Source of the DNA: Anaerotignum sp.
Lineage (GTDB): Bacteria; Bacillota; Clostridia; Lachnospirales; Anaerotignaceae
Assembly: GCF_030625865.1 (NCBI RefSeq)
Contig: NZ_DAOUQB010000017.1
Coordinates: 1-60,538 of the forward strand
Length of the DNA: 60,538 nucleotides
Direction of reading: 5' to 3'
Each line of letters starts with the position of its first letter. Position 1 is the stretch's first letter. Made by a program: the position numbers and the translations under genes. The notes below the pieces were generated by a model. The model made no database searches, was not told the DNA's origin, and saw only the letters and a program-made list of their open reading frames with translations. Shown one piece after another: positions 25,636-34,635 of the stretch.

Positions 25636-26907
25636 ATGGGAATGACAATGACACAAAAAATACTGGCAAAGCATGCTGGATTAGATCACGTGGTTCCGGG
25701 CCAGTTAATCCAAGCAAAATTAGATATTGTAATGGGAAATGATATTACAACCGCTGTTGCGCTAAAGGAATTTGCAAAAACAGGTGCAGCTGAGGTCTTC
25801 GATAAAGAAAAGGTAGTCATCGTTTTGGATCACTTTACACCAAATAAAGATATTAAGGCGGCAGAACAATATAAAAGCTGTCGTACCTTTGCCTATGATA
25901 TGAATATCAAAAACTTCTTCGACGTGGGTAAGGCAGGCATCGAACACGCCCTATTACCTGAGCAAGGCATTGTTGTCCCCGGTCAGGTGATTATCGGCGC
26001 TGACAGCCATACCTGTACCTATGGGGCACTGGGTGCATTCTCCACAGGCATTGGTTCAACAGATATGGCCATTGGTATGGCTACAGGGGAATGCTGGTTT
26101 AAAGTTCCCTCGGCAATTAAGTTTAATATCATTGGTAAAAAACCGCCTTATGTCAGCGGCAAGGATGTTATTTTACATATCATCGGCAAAATCGGCGTGG
26201 ACGGCGCATTGTATCGCTCCATGGAATTCACCGGAGAAGGCATTCAAGAACTTACCATGGACGACCGCTTTACCATCGCCAACATGGCAATTGAAGCAGG
26301 GGCGAAAAATGGTATCTTTCCCATAGACGAAGCTTGTATCGCCTATGCAAAGGAGCATTCCCAAAAGCCTTTCGATATTTATGAAGCTGATGTTGACGCT
26401 GAATACGATGAAGAAATCATCATTGACCTTTCTTCCCTTCAGCCAACCGTTTCCTTCCCTCACCTGCCTGATAACACAAGAACCATCGACCATGTTGGAG
26501 ATGTGAAAATCGATCAGGTGGTAATCGGTTCCTGTACCAACGGAAGAATGGATGATATGGCCATTGCGGCAGATATTCTTCGTGGAAAAAAGGTTGCGGA
26601 ACATGTGCGTACCATTATCATCCCTGCTACTCAGGAAATTTATCTGGAATGTATCCGCCGTGGATATGTATCAGACTTTATAGAAGCCGGAGCAATTTTC
26701 TCCATGCCAACCTGCGGCCCTTGCTTAGGGGGGCATATGGGTATTTTAGCTTCGGGAGAACGCTGCGTATCCACCACAAACAGAAACTTTGTGGGACGTA
26801 TGGGTCATGTGGAAAGCGAAGTTTATCTGGCAAGCCCTGCCGTTGCAGCGGCATCCGCAATTGCAGGTAAAATTGCGGATCCCAGAAAGATTGGAGGTCA
26901 TGAATAA
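25636..26907 (+). CDS. leuC: 3-isopropylmalate dehydratase large subunit
   Basis: This 423-residue protein belongs to the shorter LeuC/HacA-type group. With LeuD it isomerises 2- to 3-isopropylmalate by dehydration and rehydration on a 4Fe-4S cluster. Cluster cysteines lie in [12 protein letters not shown] and in [33 protein letters not shown] is the aconitase-family signature. It starts behind AAAGGAAG and overlaps leuD by one base (TAATG), which implies coupled translation. Confidence 0.95.
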   Translation: MGMTMTQKILAKHAGLDHVVPGQLIQAKLDIVMGNDITTAVALKEFAKTGAAEVFDKEKVVIVLDHFTPNKDIKAAEQYKSCRTFAYDMNIKNFFDVGKAGIEHALLPEQGIVVPGQVIIGADSHTCTYGALGAFSTGIGSTDMAIGMATGECWFKVPSAIKFNIIGKKPPYVSGKDVILHIIGKIGVDGALYRSMEFTGEGIQELTMDDRFTIANMAIEAGAKNGIFPIDEACIAYAKEHSQKPFDIYEADVDAEYDEEIIIDLSSLQPTVSFPHLPDNTRTIDHVGDVKIDQVVIGSCTNGRMDDMAIAADILRGKKVAEHVRTIIIPATQEIYLECIRRGYVSDFIEAGAIFSMPTCGPCLGGHMGILASGERCVSTTNRNFVGRMGHVESEVYLASPAVAAASAIAGKIADPRKIGGHE

Positions 26908-27401
26908 TGAATGCAAAAGGACATGTTTTGAAATATGGGGATAACGTGGATACAGACGTAATTATCCCCGCTAGATACTTAAATGTATCCAACGGGGAGG
27001 AATTGGCAAAGTATTGCATGATTGATATCGACCCCGATTTCACCCAAAAAGCAAAAAGCGGTGATATTATTGTGGCAACGAAAAACTTCGGCTGCGGCTC
27101 CTCCAGAGAACACGCTCCTCTGGCAATTAAATGCGCCGGAATCAGCTGTGTCATTGCAAGTACCTTTGCTCGTATTTTCTACCGTAATGCTATTAATATC
27201 GGCCTGCCTATCTTAGAATGCGATAAGGCAGCAAAGGATATCGATAACGGTGATGAAGTAAGCATTGATTTTGACAGCGGCATCATCACAAACCATACAA
27301 AAAACCGAACCTATCAAGCACAGCCTTTTCCTCCTTTTATTAAAGAGATTATGGCAATCGGCGGTTTGGTGGAACAGACAAAGGAAAAGATAAAGGGGTG
27401 A
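26907..27401 (+). CDS. leuD: 3-isopropylmalate dehydratase small subunit
   Basis: This 164-residue swivel domain subunit partners LeuC. It has [14 protein letters not shown], the [15 protein letters not shown] substrate loop and [17 protein letters not shown], all standard for short LeuD. It starts on the last base of the leuC stop codon and is followed by leuB with a small overlap-free gap carrying the leuB ribosome site (AAAGGGGTGAGG). Confidence 0.95.
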   Translation: MNAKGHVLKYGDNVDTDVIIPARYLNVSNGEELAKYCMIDIDPDFTQKAKSGDIIVATKNFGCGSSREHAPLAIKCAGISCVIASTFARIFYRNAINIGLPILECDKAAKDIDNGDEVSIDFDSGIITNHTKNRTYQAQPFPPFIKEIMAIGGLVEQTKEKIKG

Positions 27402-27406
27402 GGATT

Positions 27407-28480
27407 ATGGGAGAATATAAAATTGCAGTCATTCAAGGGGACGGCATCGGCCCCGAGGTCACACAGGAGGCCATCAACATATTAAAAGCAGTAGGCAAAA
27501 AATATCAGCACCATTTTACCTTTGAATATGCCCTTGCAGGAGGTTGTGCCATTGACTCTTACGGACAATGCCTGCCAAAGGAAACCTTGGCAATTTGTAA
27601 AGGCGCAGACAGCGTCATGCTAGGTGCCGTTGGTGGCCCAAAATGGGATAACGTACCCAATGCACAACGACCCGAAAAGGCTCTTTTGGGCTTGCGCTCA
27701 CAATTGGGGTTGTTCTCCAATTTACGCCCTGCCAAAATTTATGACGCCTTGGCAGATGCCTGCCCTTTAAAAGCAGAAATCGTTGCAGGGGGCTTGGATA
27801 TTCTTATTGTGCGGGAATTAACAGGAGGTATTTATTTTGGCGAGCGTGGTTATCGAAAAGGAAACTATGGTGTAGAGGCCTATGATGTGGAAACATATAG
27901 TGAAGTAGAAATCCAACGTATTTTGAAAAACGCCTTTACCGTTGCCATGCAGAGAGAGAAAAAAGTTTGCTGCGTAGACAAGGCAAATGTTTTGGAAACT
28001 TCCCGCCTTTGGAGAAAAGTTGCAGAGGAAATGAAAGCCAGCTACCCCCAAGTTACTCTTTCCTATATGTATGTAGATAATGCGGCAATGCAACTGGTGC
28101 GTAATCCAAAGCAATTTGATGTTATTGTAACCTCCAACATGTTTGGTGATATTTTGTCCGACGAGGCCAGTATGATTACAGGCTCCATCGGTCTACTCCC
28201 CTCGGCAAGCCTAGGAAAAGGAACCTTTGGTATGTATGAGCCCATTCATGGCTCTGCCCCTGATATTGCAGGGCAAAACAAGGCAAACCCCATTGCTGCC
28301 ATTTTATCCGCAGGAATGATGTTAAAATACTCTTTCCATTTGGAAAAAGAAGCCGAGGACATTGAAAATGCGGTAAAGGCTGTTCTGGAGGAAGGCATGC
28401 GTACCCCCGATATTTTCTCGGAGGGTGCTACCCTTTTGGGTACAAAGGAGATGGGTCAGGCAGTTCTATCTCATATATAA
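27407..28480 (+). CDS. leuB: 3-isopropylmalate dehydrogenase
   Basis: This 357-residue enzyme oxidises and decarboxylates 3-isopropylmalate with NAD to 2-ketoisocaproate. Motifs include [29 protein letters not shown] (substrate loop), ELTGGIYFG and [20 protein letters not shown] with the metal-binding aspartates. The ATG at 27407 is preferred over a GTG at 27398 because the latter lies inside the ribosome site. It is last in the leucine operon, ending before a strong terminator. Confidence 0.95.
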   Translation: MGEYKIAVIQGDGIGPEVTQEAINILKAVGKKYQHHFTFEYALAGGCAIDSYGQCLPKETLAICKGADSVMLGAVGGPKWDNVPNAQRPEKALLGLRSQLGLFSNLRPAKIYDALADACPLKAEIVAGGLDILIVRELTGGIYFGERGYRKGNYGVEAYDVETYSEVEIQRILKNAFTVAMQREKKVCCVDKANVLETSRLWRKVAEEMKASYPQVTLSYMYVDNAAMQLVRNPKQFDVIVTSNMFGDILSDEASMITGSIGLLPSASLGKGTFGMYEPIHGSAPDIAGQNKANPIAAILSAGMMLKYSFHLEKEAEDIENAVKAVLEEGMRTPDIFSEGATLLGTKEMGQAVLSHI

Positions 28481-28532
28481 AAAGGGAACCGTTCTTTCCT
28501 ATTAAATATCATTTTTAAACACTATATTATTT

Positions 28533-28566
28533 GGGTGCAACATCAATTGATGTTGCACCTTTTTTC
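28533..28566 (+). terminator. Terminator of the leu operon
   Basis: GGTGCAACATCAA pairs perfectly with TTGATGTTGCACC (28534-28559), followed by seven T. Confidence 0.9.
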
Positions 28567-28649
28567 CTTGCACAATCAATCATGAAATCTTTTGCTCTTT
28601 TTTCTAAATTTTGCTATACTAACACTACACGTTATCAGGGAGGGATATT

Positions 28650-29201
28650 ATGCAACTGTTATTTACTGGAATGATATTCATTTTTATCGATTTTTCTATT
28701 AATATTAATACTGCTGTCATCGGGTTAATTCCCGATTTTGTGGGGTATATTTTCATATATAAAGGTCTTTTGGAATTAACCCAAGAAAGTCCCCATTTTC
28801 AACAAGCCCTGCCCCTTTCAAAAATAATGATAGCGGTTATGTCAGTACTTTATGCAATGGATGTGTTATCCATCACCACTACTTCCCGATTCCTGGCCAT
28901 CCCTTTAGGGATGATTACTACGGCCTTGGCCTTATATACGATCTACCAGATAGTCCGTGGAGTTTTAGATATTGAGATTTCAAAAAAAATAGATCTTTTT
29001 GGAGAAAATCTTTTTTTCACATGGAAAATGTGGGCTGTTTTTACCGCTTTATCAACTATCCCGGTATTGATACCTGGATTATCCGTAATTTTTGGTTTGC
29101 TAAGTTTAATTATGGCAATCATCCTTTTGGGCACCTTTTATAAAACCAAAACTCAATTTTATGCGCAACCCAAAAACCCTACACACGAAACAAATTTGTA
29201 A
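28650..29201 (+). CDS. Small integral membrane protein of unknown function
   Basis: I cannot place this 183-residue protein in a named family with confidence. It has about five hydrophobic helices (near 3-30, 55-78, 80-107, 124-140 and 143-162) and a polar C-terminus. The N-terminal FIDFSININTAVIGLIPDFVGYIFIYKGL patch resembles small Firmicute membrane proteins without known role. The start follows AGGGAGGG. It is a single gene after the leu terminator; no neighbour suggests its job. Confidence 0.7.
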   Translation: MQLLFTGMIFIFIDFSININTAVIGLIPDFVGYIFIYKGLLELTQESPHFQQALPLSKIMIAVMSVLYAMDVLSITTTSRFLAIPLGMITTALALYTIYQIVRGVLDIEISKKIDLFGENLFFTWKMWAVFTALSTIPVLIPGLSVIFGLLSLIMAIILLGTFYKTKTQFYAQPKNPTHETNL

Positions 29202-29263
29202 TGGAATTTACATAAGTAAGCTGTTTACTCCATCAAAAGAATAAACAAGCTCTGCTTTATCCT

Positions 29264-29664
29264 CTATTTTGCTGTTCCTAAGGATAATCCCTTTGATATC
29301 GGCACTAGGATAGCCGTTTCCATTAAAAATCTCTCTAATACAAAAATCCGCAAAATTAAAAAGCAAAACAAGCCTACAAGTCCTGCCGTCACAACCGTTA
29401 AATTGCTTTTACAGCAATGGGCTTTGCCTCGCCCCATTTTGTATCAACACCACCGAAAAATATAATAAACAAGAGGGCTATGGAGCAAACCTGCTCTACA
29501 AAAATACAATCATCAAATTTGATTTTCACAATCCTATCAGAGCCAAAAATTATACCTAACAAACTAAATATTAAAAGTATAGGCATATCCAGTTTGTTTG
29601 AAATTTTATTCCCCAACACACGCATAATGATTATGACCGCCGTTACAAGTAAATTTACAACCAT
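29264..29664 (-). pseudogene. Truncated K+/H+ antiporter (NhaP2/CvrA-like) remnant
   Basis: The first 88 codons from 29664 read as the N-terminus of a potassium/proton antiporter: IIMRVLGNKISNKLDMPILL, LLGIIFGSD, then CSIALLFIIFFGGVDTKWGE and AKPIAVKAI, and stop at 29398. In another frame just beyond, the protein resumes as VVTAGLVGLFCFLILRIF and stops near 29264, with the rest of the roughly 500-residue protein missing. A good ribosome site (GAAGGAAG) remains. I infer a frameshift or small deletion plus loss of the 3' part. The surviving fragment contains two membrane helices at most and cannot transport. Confidence 0.7.
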
Positions 29665-29849
29665 ATCTAACTTCCTTCAAAAAATACAGGACAAGATTTT
29701 AGACAATTATTCTTATCAAACGCCCTGAAATTTTCTATAAAAATAATTTTTCAATAAATTTGTTATACCCAAAATTAGTTATTATGTAAATTGATGTTTC
29801 AATTCTCTTTCTTCTATTTTTTAAAGCGGATTTCTCTTTATAAAATTCG

Positions 29850-29883
29850 AAAGCCCGGTTGTACAAAGCAATCGGGCTTTTTT
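29850..29883 (-). terminator. Terminator at the left end of the prophage relic
   Basis: AAAGCCCGGTTG pairs with CAATCGGGCTTT (one G-T pair). It follows the stop of the minus-strand phage-like gene. Confidence 0.75.
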
Positions 29884-29896
29884 AAACAGTTTACGA

Positions 29897-30283
29897 TTAT
29901 CTTCTTTGATCCAATAAGTAGAAAAACCTCCTTCTGAGGGCATAAAATCCAGCTCTGCTGGTTGGAATGTCTAAATATTCATAGGGTACTCCCTCCGTAA
30001 CGTTCTTTAAAAGGCAAACATATAATTCTCCGTCCGCTTCCATCGCAGCTTGCTCAATCATTTTTATTTCATGCTCCAACTGCACCTTTTTTGTGGCAAT
30101 TCTTCCTGTTCTATCTGACAAGCCATTCCCTCTTGTCGATTGTAATTGGGGTGACGACAGCTCCGTTATAGAATAAAGTCTTTTCTGCTTCTCCTTATAT
30201 TGCCTGCAAAAATATTTCAGCTCACGATAGCGGTTATCGGAAATATCATAGTTTGAAAGCTGTAAATTGCGCTCCTTTGCCAA
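29897..30283 (-). CDS. Phage-like RinA/DUF1492-type protein
   Basis: This protein of about 128 residues has NYDISDNRYRELKYFCRQYK at the N-terminal end and VPYEYLDIPTSRAGFYALRR near the C-terminus, a layout known from clostridial phage and ICE proteins of the DUF1492/RinA-like group that look like truncated sigma-factor region 4. A TTG start at 30283 is preferred since AGAGGTGA lies 8 bases before it; a GTG at 30292 overlapping the upstream stop is the alternative. It is the last gene of a short minus-strand run of phage-type genes. Late-gene activation is inferred from family. Confidence 0.6.
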   Translation of the reverse strand: MAKERNLQLSNYDISDNRYRELKYFCRQYKEKQKRLYSITELSSPQLQSTRGNGLSDRTGRIATKKVQLEHEIKMIEQAAMEADGELYVCLLKNVTEGVPYEYLDIPTSRAGFYALRRRFFYLLDQRR

Positions 30284-30288
30284 TGGCG

Positions 30289-30468
30289 TCACCTCTTAAC
30301 TTTATTTCTTTTTTGACGTTTATATAGTTCTACTTCATCGCTATTTGCAATCCGTGCCGCTTTCAACTGATCCAATTTTTCCCGTTCCTGTTGATAACGC
30401 ATGCAGCTGGCATGACAAAGTGGATGACGCTCTTGGCAACAATAACAACAAGTTATTTTATGATTCAT
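30289..30468 (-). CDS. Small cysteine-rich phage-type protein (59 residues)
   Basis: The frame starts at the ATG at 30468 behind GGGAGGGG and reads MNHKITCCYCCQERHPLCHA and onward, with cysteines in pairs followed by a charged helix rich in Glu, Lys and Arg. The C-x2-C-type pairs suggest a zinc knuckle. It ends 6 bases before the TTG start of the RinA-like gene, so the two are likely coupled. It is too short for most gene callers. Function unknown. Confidence 0.6.
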   Translation of the reverse strand: MNHKITCCYCCQERHPLCHASCMRYQQEREKLDQLKAARIANSDEVELYKRQKRNKVKR

Positions 30469-30480
30469 ATAAACCCCTCC

Positions 30481-30645
30481 CTATTGCAAAATACGCCCCT
30501 TCATAGCACCATATTCCTTTGAATTGAACCAAAAGCAACGACCGTCAATTTGCATAAAAAAACGAGCAATAAAACTTAAATCTTTTTTGCATATCCACAT
30601 AGTTATGTAGAGAACCTTTTTACTATCATTCAGCAAGTTTATCAT
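30481..30645 (-). CDS. Possible small phage-type ORF (54 residues)
   Basis: The frame from an ATG at 30645 to the stop at 30481 encodes a basic, hydrophobic peptide with FFMQIDGRCFWFNSKEYGAM near its end. The ribosome site is poor. The frame also extends upstream across the better-supported Cys-rich gene at 30677-30844, so the true start is unclear. The spacing to the next gene (ribosome site directly after the stop) fits a small gene here. Confidence 0.3.
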   Translation of the reverse strand: MINLLNDSKKVLYITMWICKKDLSFIARFFMQIDGRCFWFNSKEYGAMKGRILQ

Positions 30646-30676
30646 TCTTTCACTGCTTTTATTCCTTAAGCTAAAG

Positions 30677-30844
30677 TTATGGAAACCTTCGCTTGATACA
30701 TCGATCACAGCCAATCCATTCATTTTCCATGAAATATTGGACTTCATAATCGCACTCTCCGCAATTCGGGCATGATTCAAAATCCCCTTGACAATTTCCA
30801 CACCCATCACATTCCTTGTCCATAAGCCTACATTGAAATGACAT
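30677..30844 (-). CDS. Cysteine-rich zinc-ribbon-like mini-protein (55 residues)
   Basis: The frame from the ATG at 30844, with GGGAGGGG 5 bases upstream, encodes MSFQCRLMDKECDGCGNCQG and onward, with C-x2-C-x2-C and a CPNCGEC motif and a further Cys pair (GCDRC), a pattern typical of zinc ribbons. An overlapping longer frame in another phase (30481-30810) lacks a ribosome site and is disfavoured. It is transcribed in the same direction as the other phage-type small genes, and the operator-like site at 31001-31025 lies upstream. Confidence 0.6.
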   Translation of the reverse strand: MSFQCRLMDKECDGCGNCQGDFESCPNCGECDYEVQYFMENEWIGCDRCIKRRFP

Positions 30845-31000
30845 GATCACCCCTCCCTTTTTTCATTTGCAGAGGAAAAACGCCTTTTTTTGCATATAAT
30901 CCCTTGTCAAACCTTAAGTCAACACTACAGTCTTAATTATTTTATGGCTTTGGGTAAAATAACTGCTTCTTTTCCATGAATAAAAATATAAATTTTGCAT

Positions 31001-31025
31001 TTGCGTAAAATCGCATTTTATGCGA
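31001..31025. promoter_or_regulatory. Phage-type operator downstream of the Cro-like gene
   Basis: TCGCATTTTATGCGA (31011-31025) is a near-perfect palindrome sharing half-sites TCGCAT/ATGCGA with the operator at 31250-31270. An overlapping TTGCGTAAAATCGCA (31001-31015) gives a second, weaker site. Confidence 0.55.
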
Positions 31026-31028
31026 CAT

Positions 31029-31235
31029 TTATGCAAAAAAAATTTTTTCTGCTTTTCCTCCCTCCAGATTCAAAATATCTACCAGCATAAGAACTTCTTT
31101 TATCGTGAAGCAATTACAAGAATCATACAGCTTTTTGTTAAATACTTGGGGATTCATGTTTATTTTTTTCGCAAGCTTTTCTTTTGTATAACCCCGTTTT
31201 AAAACCTCATCCATAAATTGATTTGAATTAATCAT
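31029..31235 (-). CDS. Small Cro-like helix-turn-helix protein
   Basis: This 68-residue protein reads as one helix-turn-helix domain: FMDEVLKRGYTKEKLAKKIN, then NPQVFNKKLYDSCNCFTIKE. The turn region resembles XRE-type Cro proteins, though divergent. The start has AAAAGGAGGTGATTTC upstream. It is divergent from the cI-like repressor, with shared operators between them, the classic lysogeny-switch arrangement. Confidence 0.7.
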   Translation of the reverse strand: MINSNQFMDEVLKRGYTKEKLAKKINMNPQVFNKKLYDSCNCFTIKEVLMLVDILNLEGGKAEKIFFA

Positions 31236-31249
31236 GAAATCACCTCCTT

Positions 31250-31270
31250 TTGTCGCATATTATGCGACAA
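31250..31270. promoter_or_regulatory. Perfect 21-bp palindromic operator in the repressor/Cro divergent region
   Basis: The site is a perfect palindrome of two 10-base arms, TTGTCGCATA and TATGCGACAA, around a central T. It abuts the ribosome site of the Cro-like gene, so binding would block that transcript. Related but weaker sites lie at 31330-31344 and 31011-31025. Confidence 0.7.
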
Positions 31271-31329
31271 TTTAATACTAGCGAACTCTAGTAGAAAAGT
31301 CAACCTTTTTTGTAATTTTTTGCTATTTA

Positions 31330-31344
31330 TCGCATTTTACGCAA
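31330..31344. promoter_or_regulatory. Second operator candidate (TCGCATTTTACGCAA)
   Basis: This imperfect palindrome shares the TCGCAT half-site with 31250-31270. A further half-site ATGCGA lies at 31371-31376, about 45 bases before the repressor start, suggesting autoregulation. Confidence 0.45.
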
Positions 31345-31425
31345 CATTTTCACTCTATACTATTGCGTATATGCGATTTTCTGATATACTTAACTTATAT
31401 TTTAGATTAGAAAGGAGGTAATCAA

Positions 31426-31914
31426 ATGGATGTTGGTCAAAGAATTAGAGCCTGTAGAAAAAAAAGGGGATTAACCGTGGATGAGCTAGCGGAAAGATTG
31501 GAAAAAAATCGTGCAACCGTTTATCGCTACGAAAACGGCACCATCGAGAATCTTCCAATCACCATATTGGAACCAATTGCAAAAGCATTAGACACCTCTC
31601 CCGCCTATTTAATGGGTTGGACAGAAAACAGTTCTCCCACGACGGATAAGGATGGGATACCCGCCTTAGAAACAAAAGAAACTTTTACTCCAACGGAACA
31701 CGAACTGGAGGTAATACTAGCATATCGCAATCAGATAAATATGCAACCTGCGGTTGACAGAATTTTAGGTATCTCTGCAAAAAGCGGGGTTCCTCTACAA
31801 GGAAAAATTGCCACCAGGGGATTTCAGGAAACTATAGTGAGCGAAGAAAGCAACCTGGCTGCTCAAAAAATCAAAAAACGTCTTGCTGAAGCTGCCGAGG
31901 ATATTGATTTTTAG
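31426..31914 (+). CDS. XRE-family phage-type repressor (cI/ImmR-like)
   Basis: This 162-residue protein has an N-terminal helix-turn-helix (about 4-62; VGQRIRACRKKRGLTVDELA, then NRATVYRYENG and PAYLMGW). The C-terminal part is helical and lacks an S24 self-cleavage peptidase. Repressors of this short type are often inactivated by a neighbouring ImmA protease, and an ImmA/IrrE protein is encoded 318 bases downstream. The start follows AAAGGAGG. Its likely operators are the palindromes at 31250-31270 and 31330-31344. Confidence 0.85.
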   Translation: MDVGQRIRACRKKRGLTVDELAERLEKNRATVYRYENGTIENLPITILEPIAKALDTSPAYLMGWTENSSPTTDKDGIPALETKETFTPTEHELEVILAYRNQINMQPAVDRILGISAKSGVPLQGKIATRGFQETIVSEESNLAAQKIKKRLAEAAEDIDF

Positions 31915-32232
31915 CATTCAAATTCATTTTCAGAAGGTTTTCCGCGAAAGGTATCAAAACTTTTTTCGGTGAGGAAACTTTTTAAAATCTATGATATTAA
32001 TTGAAATTTTCATGAAAATTAAATTAAAAAAGGCCCGTATTGTAATGCTGCAAAAAGCAAAACAATCGGGCTTTTTTTACCATAAATATGCAATTAAGCC
32101 AATGGAAACAAAATTTTTCATAAAGGCTTAGTCTTTTTTGGCATCTTCAATTATTTACTTGCTTTTGTAAACATTACAAGATTTAAACCAGCCCCTATTT
32201 CAAATTTACTTTATACAATATGGCAGACCCCC
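31915..32232. other. Spacer between repressor and ImmA/IrrE-like gene
   Basis: This 318-base stretch contains the repressor terminator (32028-32078). An open frame without a proper start codon runs into the ImmA-like gene from about 32095, which may be the decayed N-terminal part of that gene. Confidence 0.5.
32028..32078 (+). terminator. Terminator after the repressor gene
   Basis: GCCCGTATTGT pairs with ACAATCGGGC (one bulge), followed by seven T. The 15 bases CAATCGGGCTTTTTT are repeated in direct orientation at 29869-29883. Confidence 0.7.
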
Positions 32233-32676
32233 ATGCTAAAGAAGGAAATGGTTTTTTTAAAATTTGAAAATCAATATTACATCGTTTTTAACGACTCCAT
32301 CCATCATCTGGGACGAATCCGTTTTAACATAACACATGAAATAGGTCACATCTTATTGGGGCACGTTGACGCAATTCCCTTTTACCGCAAAAGTGAATTT
32401 GATTCAGAAACAAATGAACAAGAAACCCAGGCAAATATTTTTGCGAGAGATTTATTGATGCCCTCTGCAATCCTAACTGCACTGGAAGTACATACACCCG
32501 AGAAAATTTCCACCTTATGTAATATCAGCGTGCAATCAGCGCAAATCAGGGCAAAACGTATGGAAATTCTATATCATAACTTTCAACTGCATCCTTTAGA
32601 GCGCACCGTAACCGAACAGTTTCTGTCTATATTAATGAAAGAAATCTGCGAAAATAAATTACCCCCTGAAGCATAA
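32233..32676 (+). CDS. ImmA/IrrE-family metallopeptidase, possibly N-terminally truncated
   Basis: This 147-residue frame carries the zinc-protease motif HEIGHILLGH (about residues 35-44) and the downstream ETQANIFARDLLMP segment with the third ligand, typical of ImmA/IrrE proteases that cleave phage or ICE repressors. The ATG at 32233 has no ribosome site, and coding-like sequence extends upstream without a start codon to a TAA near 32090, so the N-terminus may have been lost. Partner by context: the XRE repressor upstream. If still translated, the catalytic residues are intact. Confidence 0.75.
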   Translation: MLKKEMVFLKFENQYYIVFNDSIHHLGRIRFNITHEIGHILLGHVDAIPFYRKSEFDSETNEQETQANIFARDLLMPSAILTALEVHTPEKISTLCNISVQSAQIRAKRMEILYHNFQLHPLERTVTEQFLSILMKEICENKLPPEA

Positions 32677-32707
32677 TTCATACAAATGCTTCAGAGGATT
32701 TTTTATT
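32664..32707 (+). terminator. Terminator overlapping the end of the ImmA-like gene
   Basis: CTGAAGCAT (32666-32674) pairs with ATGCTTCAG (32686-32694), followed by a T-rich tract. The left arm contains the last codons of the gene. Confidence 0.75.
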
Positions 32708-32805
32708 TTAAAAGCTATACCATTCTTAGAAAATCAATTTTGATTGTCGGTATTTTTCCAAAAAAATCTTTTCTAGATGCAAAGACTTCCTTTCACGCAA
32801 AGCTT

Positions 32806-34635
32806 TTAATATTTACCATCAAAACTATCTAACTCAAATTCTGAAGCCTCCTGTGGGAAAGATTGGGGGGCTGTATGCTCCTCATTCTCCTCATCTTTCA
32901 GTCTGAATTTTCCAATCAATTCCTTCAGCATCAAGGATTGTCCGGAGAGTTCCTCGCTTGCAGCTGCACTTTCCTCGGCAGTTGCAGAGTTTGTTTGAAC
33001 AACCGCGGCAATTTGTTCAACTCCAATATTTACCTGCGCAATAGAATCGGCTTGCTCCTCACTGGCCTCCGCAATATACTGAATAATCTGAGAACTTTTT
33101 TCCACTTTTTTTACAACCTCTGCTAAAGCTTTGGCTGTTTCATTTACATTATTTACCCCTTGTTCCACAGCCAAAATAGACTTCTCAATTAAAACTGCTG
33201 TGCTCTTTGCACTTTCCGCAGATTTTCCTGCTAAATTGCGCACTTCATCGGCAACTACAGCAAAACCTCTTCCTGCTTCGCCTGCCCTTGCAGCTTCTAC
33301 GGCTGCATTTAGCGCCAAAATATTGGTTTGAAAAGCAATATCTTCAATAGCATTGATAATTTTTCCTATTTCCTCAGAAGTTTTGCTGATTTCCTCCATA
33401 GAACGAACCATCTGACTCATCTGCTCATTTCCACGAGAAATTGCAACCATAGACTCACTGGAAATTGCCTTTGCCTTCTCAGCATTCTTGGCTGTTTGAC
33501 TACTATGGTTAGAAACCTCATTTATTGATGCAGATAATTCCTGAATTGAGCTTGCTTGTTCCGTGGCCCCTTGGGAAAGGGCTTGCGCACCTGATGCAAC
33601 CTGTTCCGAACCACTAGACACCTGTTGGGCTGCAATATGAATCCGGCAAAGGGTTTCATTCAGCATATCCGCAGTTCCTGTTAAGGCAAACCTTACTTTT
33701 GCAAAATCCCCATCATAGGAATTCTGAAACGCCAAATTCAAGTTTCCATCTCCCATTTCTTGAAGCAAATAGGAAATTTCGTCAATATATTTTATGTAGA
33801 TTTTCAGCCTATTAATTAAAGTGGTCATAGATTTTGCCAAAAGACCTATCTCGTCGTTTGTATTTATATCCACTTCCGCATCCAAATTCCCTTCAGAAAG
33901 GGCTTGTGTTATTTTATTTAGTTTTTTAATGGGTTTTACAATGCTAATAACAATATAAAAACCCAAGGAACATGAAATGGCAACACAAATTAGGATAATG
34001 ATAAGCAGGCCAATGACAGAATCCCTGATACCTGCCTGGACAACAGCATTTTCCTCCGCAATATAATTATCAATATAATCTGTATAGTTTCCCGTTCCCA
34101 AAACCAAATCAAAAGGAGCAAAATATGCTGAATACCCTCTTTTGGGGGATGCCTCTGTTTCCCCTGGTTTTTGAAAAGCAAAATCCGTATATCCCCCACC
34201 ATTTAAAGCCTGTTCCTTAATAGCTTGAATAAAAGGAAATCCGTTAACATCCGTGGCATCTGCTCGATTAGTACCCTCTGTATCCTTTCCCAACAAAACC
34301 ACGCAAGTTCCGTCCGTTTTATCAGCCCAGAAATAGCCATCCCCACCATATCTCATATTACGGAGTGCATCCAACCCTATTTTTTCCGCCTCTTCCTTTG
34401 TATAAGCACCTTCTACGTGGGCATTGTATACACTTTGCAGCATCGATACTGCACAATCCACCTGTTCTTTGATTTTCTCATCAAATTCACTTCTGATTTC
34501 TTGTTCCATGGTTTGCAAAAAAAGATCTTTCTGTGTCTCCATTCTAAAAATAGATGTCCCCGCCACACAAATACCTGAAAGAACAACCAAAAGCATTAAA
34601 ATTGACATTTTTGTTTTAATTTTTAGTGATTTCAC
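32806..34635 (-). CDS. Methyl-accepting chemotaxis protein (single Cache sensor)
   Basis: This 609-residue receptor has membrane helix 1 (about 10-30), an extracellular sCache_2-type domain (about 40-190; [17 protein letters not shown], then [12 protein letters not shown]), helix 2 (about 200-225), HAMP (about 225-280) and a signalling domain whose hairpin tip reads [20 protein letters not shown]. Residues around [13 protein letters not shown] and [15 protein letters not shown] fit the methylation helices. It would relay a small-molecule signal to CheA/CheW. The start is a GTG behind GGAGGGG. No che or flagellar gene is nearby. Confidence 0.95.
   Translation of the reverse strand: MKSLKIKTKMSILMLLVVLSGICVAGTSIFRMETQKDLFLQTMEQEIRSEFDEKIKEQVDCAVSMLQSVYNAHVEGAYTKEEAEKIGLDALRNMRYGGDGYFWADKTDGTCVVLLGKDTEGTNRADATDVNGFPFIQAIKEQALNGGGYTDFAFQKPGETEASPKRGYSAYFAPFDLVLGTGNYTDYIDNYIAEENAVVQAGIRDSVIGLLIIILICVAISCSLGFYIVISIVKPIKKLNKITQALSEGNLDAEVDINTNDEIGLLAKSMTTLINRLKIYIKYIDEISYLLQEMGDGNLNLAFQNSYDGDFAKVRFALTGTADMLNETLCRIHIAAQQVSSGSEQVASGAQALSQGATEQASSIQELSASINEVSNHSSQTAKNAEKAKAISSESMVAISRGNEQMSQMVRSMEEISKTSEEIGKIINAIEDIAFQTNILALNAAVEAARAGEAGRGFAVVADEVRNLAGKSAESAKSTAVLIEKSILAVEQGVNNVNETAKALAEVVKKVEKSSQIIQYIAEASEEQADSIAQVNIGVEQIAAVVQTNSATAEESAAASEELSGQSLMLKELIGKFRLKDEENEEHTAPQSFPQEASEFELDSFDGKY

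Noticed and set aside
29220-29264. Open frame beyond the antiporter remnant (ending near 29205) as a separate gene
   Set aside because: It has no start codon with a ribosome site and no recognisable domain.
30481-30810. 109-codon frame across the phage small-gene region
   Set aside because: It has no ribosome site and overlaps the Cys-rich frame at 30677-30844, which has an ideal one; only the last 54 codons are kept, at low confidence.
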